Shown here piece by piece: positions 16,048 through 24,584 of a stretch of 64,000 nt of DNA. Source of the stretch: Oscillospiraceae bacterium (GTDB taxonomy: Bacteria; Bacillota; Clostridia; Oscillospirales; Ruminococcaceae); NCBI GenBank assembly GCA_017828975.1, contig JAGAJN010000034.1:1-64000 (forward strand), in the 5' to 3' direction. The notes under the pieces are model-generated. The model was not told where the DNA came from, made no database searches, and worked only from the letters and a program-made list of their open reading frames with translations. The translations under genes were made by a program, and so were the position numbers. The first letter of the stretch is position 1. Every line of letters starts with the position of its first letter.

Positions 16048-17127
16048 TTATTTGTCTGCTATCTTGCGGCAGATAATGTCCGCAACCTTTGACAGGGGGG
16101 CTTGCTCGGTAACTGCTCCGATGTTGAATGCCACCATAGGCATACCGTAAACAACGCAGGTTTCCTTGTTCTGACCGATGGTATAGCCGCCTGCATTTTT
16201 TATTTTCAGCAGACCGTTTGCACCGTCGGCACCCATTCCGGTAAGCAGGGCAGCGACCGTGTTTTTGCCTGCGACCTCCGCGACGCTGTCGAACATAACG
16301 TCAACGGAAGGGCAGTGTCCCGAAACCTTTTCCTGACCGGAGGTGCTGGTGATGTAATAGCCGTTTGCGTCCTTTTTCAGACGGAGATGATGCTCTCCTG
16401 CGGCGATTATGCAAAGTCCGCGCCTGAGCCTGTCGCCGTCCTCCGCTTCCTTGACCTCCACCTTGCAGTTTTTGTTGAGCCTTTCGGCGTACATTTTGGT
16501 GAACACGGGGGGCATATGCTGGACCACAACTATGGGCGGGGAGTTCTCGGGAAGTCCCTGAATTACCACCTGAAGGGCTTCCGTGCCGCCTGTTGATGCG
16601 CCCAGCGCAATTATTGCGTCCTTGCTTCCGAAATGAGTTCCCTTATTTTCCGCCGCCGAGATGTACGATGCAATGGGACGGTAATCGTTACCGCCGTTAG
16701 CAGCGGGCTTTCTGGGCTTTTTCCTCATAATTCGGGCGGATTTAGCTGTGATGATCTTTTCGGTAAGCTCGTCGGCAAAATTTTGCAGATCCTCGGGGGA
16801 TTTTATCTGCGGCTTTCTGACGTAATCCACAGCGCCTGCGTCCACAGCGTCAAATGCGCTGAGCGGTGCCGCAGACACGACCACACAGGGGATAGGGTAC
16901 TGCGGTATCAGTCGGCGGAGAAACTCAATGCCGTTCATTTTGGGCATTTCCACGTCCAGCGTCATAACGTCGGGGCGAAGCTCCAGAATTTTGTCACGGG
17001 CTTCATAAGCATCTCCCGCACAGCCGACAATTTGTATATTTTCATTCTGGGAAATAACTCTTTGAAGTGATGTACGGAAGAAAACCGAATCATCAACGAT
17101 AAGGACCTTAACAGGTTGATTTGCCAT
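16048..17127 (-). CDS. cheB: Chemotaxis response regulator protein-glutamate methylesterase CheB
   Basis: A 359-residue two-domain enzyme that removes methyl groups from, and deamidates, chemoreceptor glutamates. The receiver domain (1-120) has the acidic pair in VLIVDDS and the phosphoacceptor Asp58 in LDVEMPKMNG. The methylesterase domain (about 165-355) has the catalytic Ser in GASTGGTEAL, His in VVVQHMPP and Asp in TGMGADGANGL. A basic Arg/Lys linker connects them. The start is set at ATG 17127 (MANQPVKVLIVDD). CheA in the same operon should phosphorylate it, and CheR is encoded just upstream. Confidence 0.96.
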   Translation of the reverse strand: MANQPVKVLIVDDSVFFRTSLQRVISQNENIQIVGCAGDAYEARDKILELRPDVMTLDVEMPKMNGIEFLRRLIPQYPIPCVVVSAAPLSAFDAVDAGAVDYVRKPQIKSPEDLQNFADELTEKIITAKSARIMRKKPRKPAANGGNDYRPIASYISAAENKGTHFGSKDAIIALGASTGGTEALQVVIQGLPENSPPIVVVQHMPPVFTKMYAERLNKNCKVEVKEAEDGDRLRRGLCIIAAGEHHLRLKKDANGYYITSTSGQEKVSGHCPSVDVMFDSVAEVAGKNTVAALLTGMGADGANGLLKIKNAGGYTIGQNKETCVVYGMPMVAFNIGAVTEQAPLSKVADIICRKIADK

Positions 17128-17183
17128 AATTATCACCGTCCTGACGGTTTTTTGTGCGATACCGATGTTGCCTGAGATCGGTA

Positions 17184-17993
17184 TTATTCCATTTTACGGT
17201 AAATAGCAGGCTTAATATGCTTGTACCGTGATGTCTTTGAAACGCTTTCTGCGTGGCCTATAAACAGATAGCCGCCGTTTTTGGTGCAGTCGTAGAAGCG
17301 TTCGATAAGTGCGTCCTTAGTCTGCTGGTCGAAATATATCATAACATTTCGGCAGCTGATAAGGTCGTATGGCTTTTTGTAGGTAATATCGTTCATCAGG
17401 TTGAACTGCTTGTAGATGACCTGACTGCGTATGCTTTCGCATATCTGATAGCGGGTGTTGTCGATGCGGCGGAAGTATTTCCGTATCCATTCATCGGGGA
17501 CATCGCTCAGCTGTTCGGAGCTGTAAATGCCCGCCTTTGCCGTCCTCAGCACGTCTGTGTCCAGGTCGGTGGCGAGAATGCGGCAGTCCCACATAGCCTT
17601 TCGAGAGCCGAAATATTCGTCGATGGTCATAGCGAGAGTATAAGGCTCCTGACCCGTAGAGGACGCAGCGCACCATATTCGCAAATCTCTGTCCTTGACC
17701 GTGCTTTCCAGATAGGGGAGAACGGTTTCCTTCAAGAAATCGAAATGGGCAGGCTCTCTCAGGAAGAAGGTATGGTTTGTAGTCAGCTTGTTAACAAGCT
17801 TGATGGTTTCTGCGCCTGTCCTGTCGTTCAAAGCAAAATCAATATAGCTTTTGAAATCGGAATAGCCCATTTCAGCGACCATATTAGACAGCCGTCCCTC
17901 AATAAGCACACGCTTTTTGGAGAGATTTATGCCGTAATTCTGCTTCATATAGGTTACAAGACGGAGGAAATCATCATCTGTGAGCTTCATCAA
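17184..17993 (-). CDS. cheR: Chemotaxis protein methyltransferase CheR
   Basis: A 269-residue SAM-dependent methyltransferase that methylates glutamates of chemoreceptors. The N-terminal helical domain ends near TTNHTFFLREPAHF. The SAM-binding core follows, with RIWCAASSTGQEPYTLAM and the late motif LISCRNVMIYFD. It ends in GGYLFIGHAESVS, as is usual for CheR. It lies between cheW and cheB on the minus strand. No tetratricopeptide tail is present, so it is the plain form. Confidence 0.96.
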   Translation of the reverse strand: MMKLTDDDFLRLVTYMKQNYGINLSKKRVLIEGRLSNMVAEMGYSDFKSYIDFALNDRTGAETIKLVNKLTTNHTFFLREPAHFDFLKETVLPYLESTVKDRDLRIWCAASSTGQEPYTLAMTIDEYFGSRKAMWDCRILATDLDTDVLRTAKAGIYSSEQLSDVPDEWIRKYFRRIDNTRYQICESIRSQVIYKQFNLMNDITYKKPYDLISCRNVMIYFDQQTKDALIERFYDCTKNGGYLFIGHAESVSKTSRYKHIKPAIYRKME

Positions 17994-18010
17994 ATCAACG
18001 CACCGCCTGT

Positions 18011-18463
18011 TCAGCTTTCAATAATTCTCTGGCAGTCCAGCAGCAGACGTATCTCGTCGCCGCTTTCGATAACGCTTTTGATATATTTGTTTGAGTTTAC
18101 ATTCTTGAAATTGGGAGTTTCGCTTATCTGGTCAGGGGTAACGCTTACGACCTCACGCACACGGTCAACGATAAGTCCCACGGACGTTCCCTGCCATTCG
18201 ATAACGATAATGCAGGTGCGGGCATCGTAAGGTATCTCCTCCTTGTCGAAACGTCTGCGGACGCTCATAATGGGAACGACCTTGCCTCTGAGGTTGATAA
18301 CGCCCTTGATATAATCGGGGACCTTGGGGATAACGGTTATCTGCTCGATCTCGATAATTTCGGTGATATACTGTATTTCGATCCCATAGGTGCAGTTGTC
18401 GATGAGAAACAGCAGCAGCTCGCCGCCCGTAACGGAAAAATCTGTATTCTGAACTTCACTCAT
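18011..18463 (-). CDS. cheW: Chemotaxis coupling protein CheW (second copy)
   Basis: A 150-residue single CheW domain with VPDYIKGVINLRGKVVPIMS, the receptor/CheA interface strand, and a preceding IQYITEIIEIEQITVIP. It sits 36 bp downstream of cheA and 17 bp upstream of cheR in the leftward operon, so it is probably the main CheA partner. It is closer to the minimal CheW length than the copy at 15516-16013. Confidence 0.95.
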   Translation of the reverse strand: MSEVQNTDFSVTGGELLLFLIDNCTYGIEIQYITEIIEIEQITVIPKVPDYIKGVINLRGKVVPIMSVRRRFDKEEIPYDARTCIIVIEWQGTSVGLIVDRVREVVSVTPDQISETPNFKNVNSNKYIKSVIESGDEIRLLLDCQRIIES

Positions 18464-18499
18464 TGTAAAAACCTCGTTTCTATTATTGATAGACTGCGA

Positions 18500-20953
18500 T
18501 CAGAAGTCGGAGATGATATTTCCGATGTCCAGAATGATGGTGATAGAGCCGTCGCCCAGGATAGAGCAGCCTGCCATACCGTTCTGCTTAACGTTGAAGT
18601 TGTTGAGCATAGGCGAGAAGGGCTTTACAACTACCTGCTGTTCGCCGATAAGCTCGTCAGCCATCAGGCAGGCGCTTCTGCCCTCGTTCTCAACGAGAAT
18701 GATGATACCCTCGTAAATATCGGTGACCTTGGTTTCCAGCTCATACAGCTCGTAAAGTCTGATAAGGGGATAGCACTGACCTCTTATCATTATCATTTCC
18801 TTGCCGCTTGTATCCTTGATAAGCTGATTTTCCTTCAGCTTGAAGCTTTCCTTGATGGAGCTGATGGGAATTGTGAAGATAGATTCGCCGACGGAAACCT
18901 CCATGCCGTCCACAATAGCCAGCGAAAGGGGAATTTTGATGATAAAGCTTGTTCCGAAGCCTTCCTTGGAATCAACGGAAACGGTACCGCCGATCTTCTC
19001 GATGCCCTTCTTAACAACGTCCATACCAACGCCTCTGCCGCTGTACTCGGTGACCTGTTCGTTGGTGGAGAAGCCGGGGAGCATTATCATATTGAAGATC
19101 TCTTTCTTGGAGTATTCCTCATCGGGCTTGGTGAGAAGGCCGTTCTTTCTTGCCTTTGCCAGAACCTTTTCGGCGTTGATGCCGTAGCCGTCGTCGGAAA
19201 CGGTGATAACGACTTCACCCGAAGAGCTGTAAGCTGCCAGAGTGATCTTGCCCTTGGGGTCCTTGCCTGCGTCGATACGCTCCTGAGCGGTTTCCTCAAT
19301 GCCGTGGTCCATGGAGTTTCTTACCATGTGCATAAGGGGATCGTTCAGGCTGTCGATGATAGACTTGTCAACCTCGGTGTCTTCACCCTCAAAGATAAGG
19401 TCAACGTCCTTGTTAAGCTTTATTTTCATATCCCTTACGATACGGGTCATCTTATTGAATGCGCCAGACAGGGGTATCATACGGATAGACATTACAATGT
19501 CCTGAAGCTCGTCGGTGAGCTTTCTGAGCTGTCTTGCAGCCTTCTGGAAATTATCCAGCTGGAGTCCCTTGAGATCGGGATTGGAGGTTACCATTGCTTC
19601 TGTGATAACGATCTCGCCGACCATATCCAGAAGCTGGTCCAGCTTGTTCAGATTTACGCTGATAAGGCTCTGCTTGCCCTTGGAGCCTGTCCCCGATGCT
19701 GCGGGAGATTTCTGTGCAGCGGGAGCGGCAGGGGCAGCGGGCTTGGGAGCTTCCGCCTTCTTTGCGGGAGCTGTAGCGGACTGAGCGGGTGCCGGGGCAG
19801 GTGCAGGTGCTGCGGGAGCGGGTGCAGCGGCGGGAGCAGGTACGGGTGCGGGAGCGGCAGCAGGTGCGCCCTCCTTCACCAGTGTACACATGTCAACGCT
19901 GGGGCTTTCGGTGATCTTCGCCATGATCTCCTCGGTGGAATGGGAAGATTTGAAATGTATGATAAATCCGTTGTTTACGATAATATCGGCAGTTGCGGAA
20001 TTTTCCTCGATGTCCGAAGGCTCATATGCAAGAAGCTCGCACATATCCCTGATATTGTTTACGACCATCAGCGCACGGAGATTTTCCATCTTGCACTCTG
20101 CCTCAAAAGTTACCTTAACGGTAGTCAGCTCGGCAGAGGGAACGTCAACGCCGTCGTCGGAGCCGTATTCCAGCACCTCGTAGGACTTAACGTTCAGTGA
20201 TTCCTCAATAAGCTTCAGGATATTATCATCGGTAGTAGCAGACTTGAAGTGAATGATAAATCCGTTTTCGATAATAGTCTTTGCGGTATCGGAATTTGTT
20301 TCGATGTCTGCGGGCTCATATCTGAGAGTCAGACACTCTTCCTTAAGCTTATTTACGATAATGAGCGCACGGAGATTCTCCATACGGCAGTCGTCGTCGA
20401 ACATTACCTTTACTGTGGTAAGTGAAGCGACCTTCTGCATTTCCACCGGAACTTCCGCTGCTGGTACAGGCTCGGCTGCGGGAGCGGCGGGTTCGGGAGC
20501 TGCCGTCTGAGCAGGTGCAGCTGCGGGAACAGCGGCGCTTCCGTCTTTAAGTGAAGCGGCGTAGCCCCTGATGGTTTCCATAAGGGCGGTAAAATCGGTA
20601 GGCTCGTACTCGTCCTCCTGGATAAGGTCTATCTCAGCCTTCAACAGGTCGGATGCCTTGAAAACAAGGTCGTAAAGGGATTCGATCTGCGCAATTACGG
20701 GATGCTCCTCTCTGATGATGAAGAACATATCCTCCACAGCATGAGCCAGCTTGGACATATTGTCCAGACCCATCATAGCGGAAGAACCCTTGATAGTGTG
20801 CATGATACGGAAGATCTCGTTGATGTCTTCCTCTCCGAAGCTGCTGTTGCTTTCTGTCGCCATAAGAATCTGGTCAAGGCGTTCAAGCAGTGATGTGGCT
20901 TCAAAGATATATGCGTCGATCATGCCTTCCATTCCCGGTTCAAACTTACCCAT
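18500..20953 (-). CDS. cheA: Chemotaxis histidine kinase CheA with a duplicated P2-like domain
   Basis: An 817-residue kinase. P1 (1-105) carries the phosphoaccepting His52 in MHTIKGSSAMMG. Two tandem domains of about 90 residues follow (around 178-265 and 275-362), each with LTTVKV, MENLRAL, YEP.DIE.NS and NGFIIHFKS; they agree at about half of positions and sit where P2 normally binds CheY or CheB. An Ala/Pro-rich linker leads to the P3 dimerisation helices, the P4 ATPase (N box MVRNSMDHGIE, G boxes VSDDGYGIN and YSGRGVGMDVVKKG) and the P5 CheW-like domain. ATG 20953 follows AAAGGAATGG. Chemoreceptors, CheY, CheC and CheD are not in this window. Confidence 0.96.
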   Translation of the reverse strand: MGKFEPGMEGMIDAYIFEATSLLERLDQILMATESNSSFGEEDINEIFRIMHTIKGSSAMMGLDNMSKLAHAVEDMFFIIREEHPVIAQIESLYDLVFKASDLLKAEIDLIQEDEYEPTDFTALMETIRGYAASLKDGSAAVPAAAPAQTAAPEPAAPAAEPVPAAEVPVEMQKVASLTTVKVMFDDDCRMENLRALIIVNKLKEECLTLRYEPADIETNSDTAKTIIENGFIIHFKSATTDDNILKLIEESLNVKSYEVLEYGSDDGVDVPSAELTTVKVTFEAECKMENLRALMVVNNIRDMCELLAYEPSDIEENSATADIIVNNGFIIHFKSSHSTEEIMAKITESPSVDMCTLVKEGAPAAAPAPVPAPAAAPAPAAPAPAPAPAQSATAPAKKAEAPKPAAPAAPAAQKSPAASGTGSKGKQSLISVNLNKLDQLLDMVGEIVITEAMVTSNPDLKGLQLDNFQKAARQLRKLTDELQDIVMSIRMIPLSGAFNKMTRIVRDMKIKLNKDVDLIFEGEDTEVDKSIIDSLNDPLMHMVRNSMDHGIEETAQERIDAGKDPKGKITLAAYSSSGEVVITVSDDGYGINAEKVLAKARKNGLLTKPDEEYSKKEIFNMIMLPGFSTNEQVTEYSGRGVGMDVVKKGIEKIGGTVSVDSKEGFGTSFIIKIPLSLAIVDGMEVSVGESIFTIPISSIKESFKLKENQLIKDTSGKEMIMIRGQCYPLIRLYELYELETKVTDIYEGIIILVENEGRSACLMADELIGEQQVVVKPFSPMLNNFNVKQNGMAGCSILGDGSITIILDIGNIISDF

Positions 20954-21035
20954 AATTATGTACCATTCCTTTCGTTTCCGGCGCTTTTGTGAAAATATGC
21001 TGCGCCGCAGGAGTTTTTGTTAATACGGTATTGCA

Positions 21036-21062
21036 AAATCGGCTGTAATACTATATAATATA
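21036..21062 (-). promoter_or_regulatory. Sigma-28-like promoter candidate upstream of cheA
   Basis: On the minus strand, TATA (21059-21062), 15 bp, then GCCGATTT (21036-21043) resembles the flagellar sigma-28 (SigD/FliA) consensus TAAA-N15-GCCGATAA with three mismatches. It lies about 85 bp before cheA. Confidence 0.35.
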
Positions 21063-21168
21063 AGTAGGCGAGTGCAGAAGCCGTCCGCTCTGCATATATA
21101 TAACCGAAATTTATGCTTAGTGCATAATACCGACCGCCCATATTTTCTGCGGTGGTCCATATATTTAT

Positions 21169-21197
21169 ATTATACAATAAAATTCGGATAACTACAA
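21169..21197 (-). promoter_or_regulatory. Sigma-A promoter candidate for the che operon
   Basis: On the minus strand TTGTAG (21192-21197), a 17-bp spacer and a perfect TATAAT (21169-21174). It implies a leader of about 210 nt before cheA. Confidence 0.55.
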
Positions 21198-21221
21198 GCC
21201 CAAAATGTTATATTAAACAAA

Positions 21222-21249
21222 TAAACATTAAAAATTTACAAGCCGAAAT
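21222..21249 (+). promoter_or_regulatory. Sigma-28-like promoter candidate for the FliK-like operon
   Basis: TAAA (21222-21225), 16 bp, then GCCGAAAT (21242-21249), close to the flagellar sigma-28 consensus, 110 bp before the FliK-like gene. The 405-bp divergent region 20954-21358 is otherwise AT-rich, and I see nothing else in it. Confidence 0.45.
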
Positions 21250-21358
21250 TTGGTTATTTTGACAAATTTTATTTATAATAGCGGCGCAATTGCCAATTGA
21301 TGGGTTTGTGGACAACAAAAATTAAAACAAAATTTACATTTAGGAACGAGATGATGAT

Positions 21359-23239
21359 ATGGCAGACCTGATACAGCTGACTACCCCGATAGTTCCGAAA
21401 AACTATACTCACGCAGTCAAGCAGCCGCCTGTACAGAATGACGTGGTGTTTGAGCTTGCGGATATGAACAAGATAATCAAGACCAACGACCGTTCTGAGC
21501 AGTACAAGCAGGAAAACTCCGATTTTTCCGAAAATTCCAATCTGCTGAACATTGCCAAGGAGCTGACCAACAATCCCAAGGCGGCGGTGGAAACGCTGAA
21601 ATCCCTGCTCAGCTCGGAAACGGTTTCCATGATAAAGGGCGAGGGAAACGAGGAACTGCTCAACAAGGTAACGGAATTTGCCTCGGAGATAATGCAGACC
21701 CCCGAATCTGCGGCGGACGACCTTATCAGCCAGCAGAAGAACGTCACCTTGTTTCAGGGGAAAATGTGGGACGCCGTGCGGAATATGATAAAGGCAAACC
21801 CCGATTCTGCGGAGCTTAAATCGGCGGTTTTCAGCCTGCTGAAAAACTCGTCGGCGGCTTGCTCGCAGCGGGAGGTGCTTAATTCTCTGGCGGCGAATAT
21901 GAAGTTTATGGCGGAGGAGCTGGCACCTAACAAGCAGCTTTCGGCGCAGTTTATGAACATTGCCGCTGACCTGTCCTCGGCGGACGCTCCGAAGAACTTT
22001 TCCGAGATAAAGCAGGCAGTCCTGTCCTCGCTGGAAAATGCGTCGCAAAGCCTGCTTCTCAGCGATAAAATGCGGGACATTATCCCCATCGTCAAGCATA
22101 ATCTTTCGAGATTTACATCGGGTGCGGAACCGCTTCGGGACGCTTTTGTAAATCTCCGTGATATGATAGCGGGGGAGGAGGGCAAGGCGGCGTTCACAAG
22201 GCTGTTTGCGGATTTTGTCGGGAAGAGTCCCATGCCTGCGGATATGAAGGCGGCACTGCTTTCGTCGGACGTTTTCAGTCAGGACAAGCAGGCAGCTGCG
22301 TCTGCGGAAGATCTTACGGCAACGGTTGGAAACACGGTCTCCGAAAATCCCTCCGCAAAGGTTTCCATGGAAACGGTAATGGCGATGGTCACCGCAAGGC
22401 TGTCAAAAAATGCCGCTATACATACCTCCGATATGAATCCCGAAACGGTCAGGGCATTTCTCTCGGGCGTGAATGTGGACGCCGCAAAGCCCGAAGAAGC
22501 GCTGAAGGCTGTACTTTCACAGCTGCTGCCCTCGTCGGACGGTGCGGCGGCAGAAAAGCTCATTGAGGGATTTTCTCAAAGCGGCGACCTTAATGCGCTG
22601 GCGGACAGGCTGGGCACTATCCTTAACAGCATTGAAAATGAGGAGATAAAAATGTCCGCTGCGCACAAGCTGAATGAGGCACTGGAGGCGTTGTCGGTGA
22701 AGGACGGTACGGTCTACAAGCCGCCGTCGTCTATGGAAACATTTACGGATTTTATCTCGAAAAATATCGACGACCCTATACTCAAGGCGCTTTCGGGTAT
22801 GAACAAGGCAGCACTTGCGGAAAATATGCTTACGACTCCCGGTGCGGAAACGCCGCTGCTGCATATGCTAATGCCCATGGAGGCAAAGGGTGTCCGTGCT
22901 TACGGCGAGCTGTGGGCGGACAACGGTGCAGCGGGGACTGTCACCGACAGGGACGGGGGAACGGGCAGCCACATCTTCCTCAGCTTTGATGTGGAAAATG
23001 TGGGCGCATTTGAGATGGAGATATACGCAAAGAACGAATATCTCGATGTTATGCTCCTTTGCCCGTCGGGAACGGAAAACGTATTTGCCCCGATGAAAAC
23101 GGCTATCCCGAAAATAGCGGCGTCCTGCGGCTATCAGGTCAAGAAAACCAACGTATCAACGCTTAGGGAAAGAAGAAGTCTTGAACAGGTATTTCCGTCC
23201 ATAAAGGAAAAAAGGAGTGGTCTGAATGTCAAGGTCTGA
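21359..23239 (+). CDS. FliK-like (YlqG-type) protein
   Basis: A 626-residue, mostly helical, Ala/Ser-rich protein without membrane segments. Most of its length is low-conservation helix. The last 130 residues form a compact domain (around GSHIFLSFDVENVGAFEMEI and CGYQVKKTNVSTLRERRSLE) that resembles the C-terminal domain of hook-length control proteins. In Bacillus subtilis ylqG has the same place before ylqH, as this gene has before an FlhB-like gene. I infer a flagellar or export-related role; similarity to FliK proper is weak. The gene overlaps its downstream neighbour by 14 bp and starts at ATG 21359 behind AGGAACGAG. Confidence 0.6.
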   Translation: MADLIQLTTPIVPKNYTHAVKQPPVQNDVVFELADMNKIIKTNDRSEQYKQENSDFSENSNLLNIAKELTNNPKAAVETLKSLLSSETVSMIKGEGNEELLNKVTEFASEIMQTPESAADDLISQQKNVTLFQGKMWDAVRNMIKANPDSAELKSAVFSLLKNSSAACSQREVLNSLAANMKFMAEELAPNKQLSAQFMNIAADLSSADAPKNFSEIKQAVLSSLENASQSLLLSDKMRDIIPIVKHNLSRFTSGAEPLRDAFVNLRDMIAGEEGKAAFTRLFADFVGKSPMPADMKAALLSSDVFSQDKQAAASAEDLTATVGNTVSENPSAKVSMETVMAMVTARLSKNAAIHTSDMNPETVRAFLSGVNVDAAKPEEALKAVLSQLLPSSDGAAAEKLIEGFSQSGDLNALADRLGTILNSIENEEIKMSAAHKLNEALEALSVKDGTVYKPPSSMETFTDFISKNIDDPILKALSGMNKAALAENMLTTPGAETPLLHMLMPMEAKGVRAYGELWADNGAAGTVTDRDGGTGSHIFLSFDVENVGAFEMEIYAKNEYLDVMLLCPSGTENVFAPMKTAIPKIAASCGYQVKKTNVSTLRERRSLEQVFPSIKEKRSGLNVKV

Positions 23240-23546
23240 AAAAAGGCGGCGCAGCGGTGCGGAAAGCTCCGCGGTCGCCCTGAAATACAGTCCCGAAAAG
23301 GACACGGCTCCCGTTGTCGTTGCTTCGGGACACGGCAAGGTCGCCGAGAGGATAATCGAGATAGCCGACGAAAGCGGAGTTCCCGTTTACAGGGACGATT
23401 CCGCCGCCGCACTGCTTACAATGCTGAAAATAGGCGAGGGTATCCCTCCCGAACTATATCAGGCTGTGGCGGGCATCTACGCCGAAATTCTCAGGCTTGC
23501 TTCGGAAAACCGCAGCGGAAAGGAAACAAAGATCAATGCAGAATAA
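23226..23546 (+). CDS. FlhB-like export switch C-terminal domain protein (YlqH-type)
   Basis: A 106-residue protein equal to the cytoplasmic domain of FlhB/EscU/YscU export-apparatus switch proteins without the membrane part. AVALKYSPEKDTAPVVVASG matches the region after the autocleavage site, and RIIEIADESGVPVYRDDSAA matches the conserved core. The NPTH autocleavage motif is absent (KYSP occupies the strand), as in other stand-alone copies. Its role is unknown; FlhB-like fragments can partly replace the FlhB C-domain. It is read by overlap with the FliK-like gene, and its own 3' end overlaps the CPBP protease start. Confidence 0.85.
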   Translation: MSRSEKRRRSGAESSAVALKYSPEKDTAPVVVASGHGKVAERIIEIADESGVPVYRDDSAAALLTMLKIGEGIPPELYQAVAGIYAEILRLASENRSGKETKINAE

Positions 23547-24567
23547 TTACGGTTACAACAATTACAACGGCTATCAGCCCTATTACCCTCCGCAGCCGCC
23601 GGTTTCGCCCTACGAACCGACCTTGCAGGAAAAAAAGAGAATAAAGTCGTTTTACAGCAGCTGCGGCTGGCTAATGCTGGCGGCGTTCGGCATTATGATG
23701 GTGGTTGCCGTCATCTGGATGGGAATATGGGGTTCCATGGGGCTTATGTCGAATGATCCCGATTTTTACGGCTTTTATGACATCATAGTGTCCTATTTTT
23801 CACCCACTATTGCCACAATAGCTGTCATACTTATAGAACGGTTTACGGGCGGCGAGAAGCTGAAAAGCTATTTCACATTAGATGATCTGACAGGCAGCTT
23901 TATACTGCTTTCGGTGGTGATATTCCTGGGAATACAGGCAGCTGCAATAATTCTGCAAAGCATTATTCTGACGGGCTTTGATGCGCTGGGGCTGGGGTTC
24001 CCGTCACTTGAATATGAGCAGGAGGAAAGCATGCGAACGGCTGTCCTCGGCATAATCACTTCATCGGTGACAGCACCGCTTTTTGAGGAGCTGCTGTTCC
24101 GAGGCTGTCTGCTTTCGAGAATGTCAAAGGTCAGCACACGGTTTGCCGTTTTTGCATCGGCACTGTTTTTCGGTCTGTGGCATCAGAACCTTTTACAGTT
24201 TATTCTGGGATTTTTGGGCGGCTTATGGCTTGGCTATATCACCGTAAAAAGCAGGTCGCTGATACCTGCGCTTATCTGTCATTGCACCGCAAATACCATT
24301 GTTGAGTGCATAGCCATTTATGAGCAGTATGATGAAACGGCGGCAAATAACATCTTTAACATCTGGATTTTTTCCATACCCGTAATAGCCATAATTTGCG
24401 CTGTGATCTTCCTTAAATGGGAGAAGAAGTCGGGTATGGACAGACTGCCCGAGAGGACGGAATATCACCGCAGAAGGGACGTTCCTATCTTCTTTTCCAG
24501 CGTTCCTGTGTGGATATTTATGGCAATTATGCTGCTTACAATAATTACGGGAATTGAACCTATATGA
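23536..24567 (+). CDS. CPBP family intramembrane glutamic endopeptidase
   Basis: A 343-residue membrane protein. It opens with a Tyr/Pro/Asn-rich cytoplasmic tail (about 30 residues), followed by about eight hydrophobic segments. The three CPBP motifs are present: EELLFRG (EExxxR), FGLWHQN (FxxxH) and the late His in CHCTAN. These residues form the active site of Rce1-type proteases. Substrates of bacterial members are mostly unknown; they include immunity proteins for peptide toxins. The ATG at 23536 lies inside the FlhB-like gene after GGAAAGGAAAC. The Tyr-rich tail is unusual and probably disordered. Confidence 0.9.
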   Translation: MQNNYGYNNYNGYQPYYPPQPPVSPYEPTLQEKKRIKSFYSSCGWLMLAAFGIMMVVAVIWMGIWGSMGLMSNDPDFYGFYDIIVSYFSPTIATIAVILIERFTGGEKLKSYFTLDDLTGSFILLSVVIFLGIQAAAIILQSIILTGFDALGLGFPSLEYEQEESMRTAVLGIITSSVTAPLFEELLFRGCLLSRMSKVSTRFAVFASALFFGLWHQNLLQFILGFLGGLWLGYITVKSRSLIPALICHCTANTIVECIAIYEQYDETAANNIFNIWIFSIPVIAIICAVIFLKWEKKSGMDRLPERTEYHRRRDVPIFFSSVPVWIFMAIMLLTIITGIEPI

Positions 24568-24584
24568 ATCGGGAGGAAATAAAA

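Noticed and set aside
21259-21279. TTGACA and TATAAT before the FliK-like gene
   Set aside because: Only 9 bp separate the two boxes, too close for a sigma-A promoter.
23226-23546. Type III secretion injectisome gene
   Set aside because: The small FlhB-like protein is the stand-alone YlqH type common in non-pathogenic Firmicutes; no other secretion genes are near.
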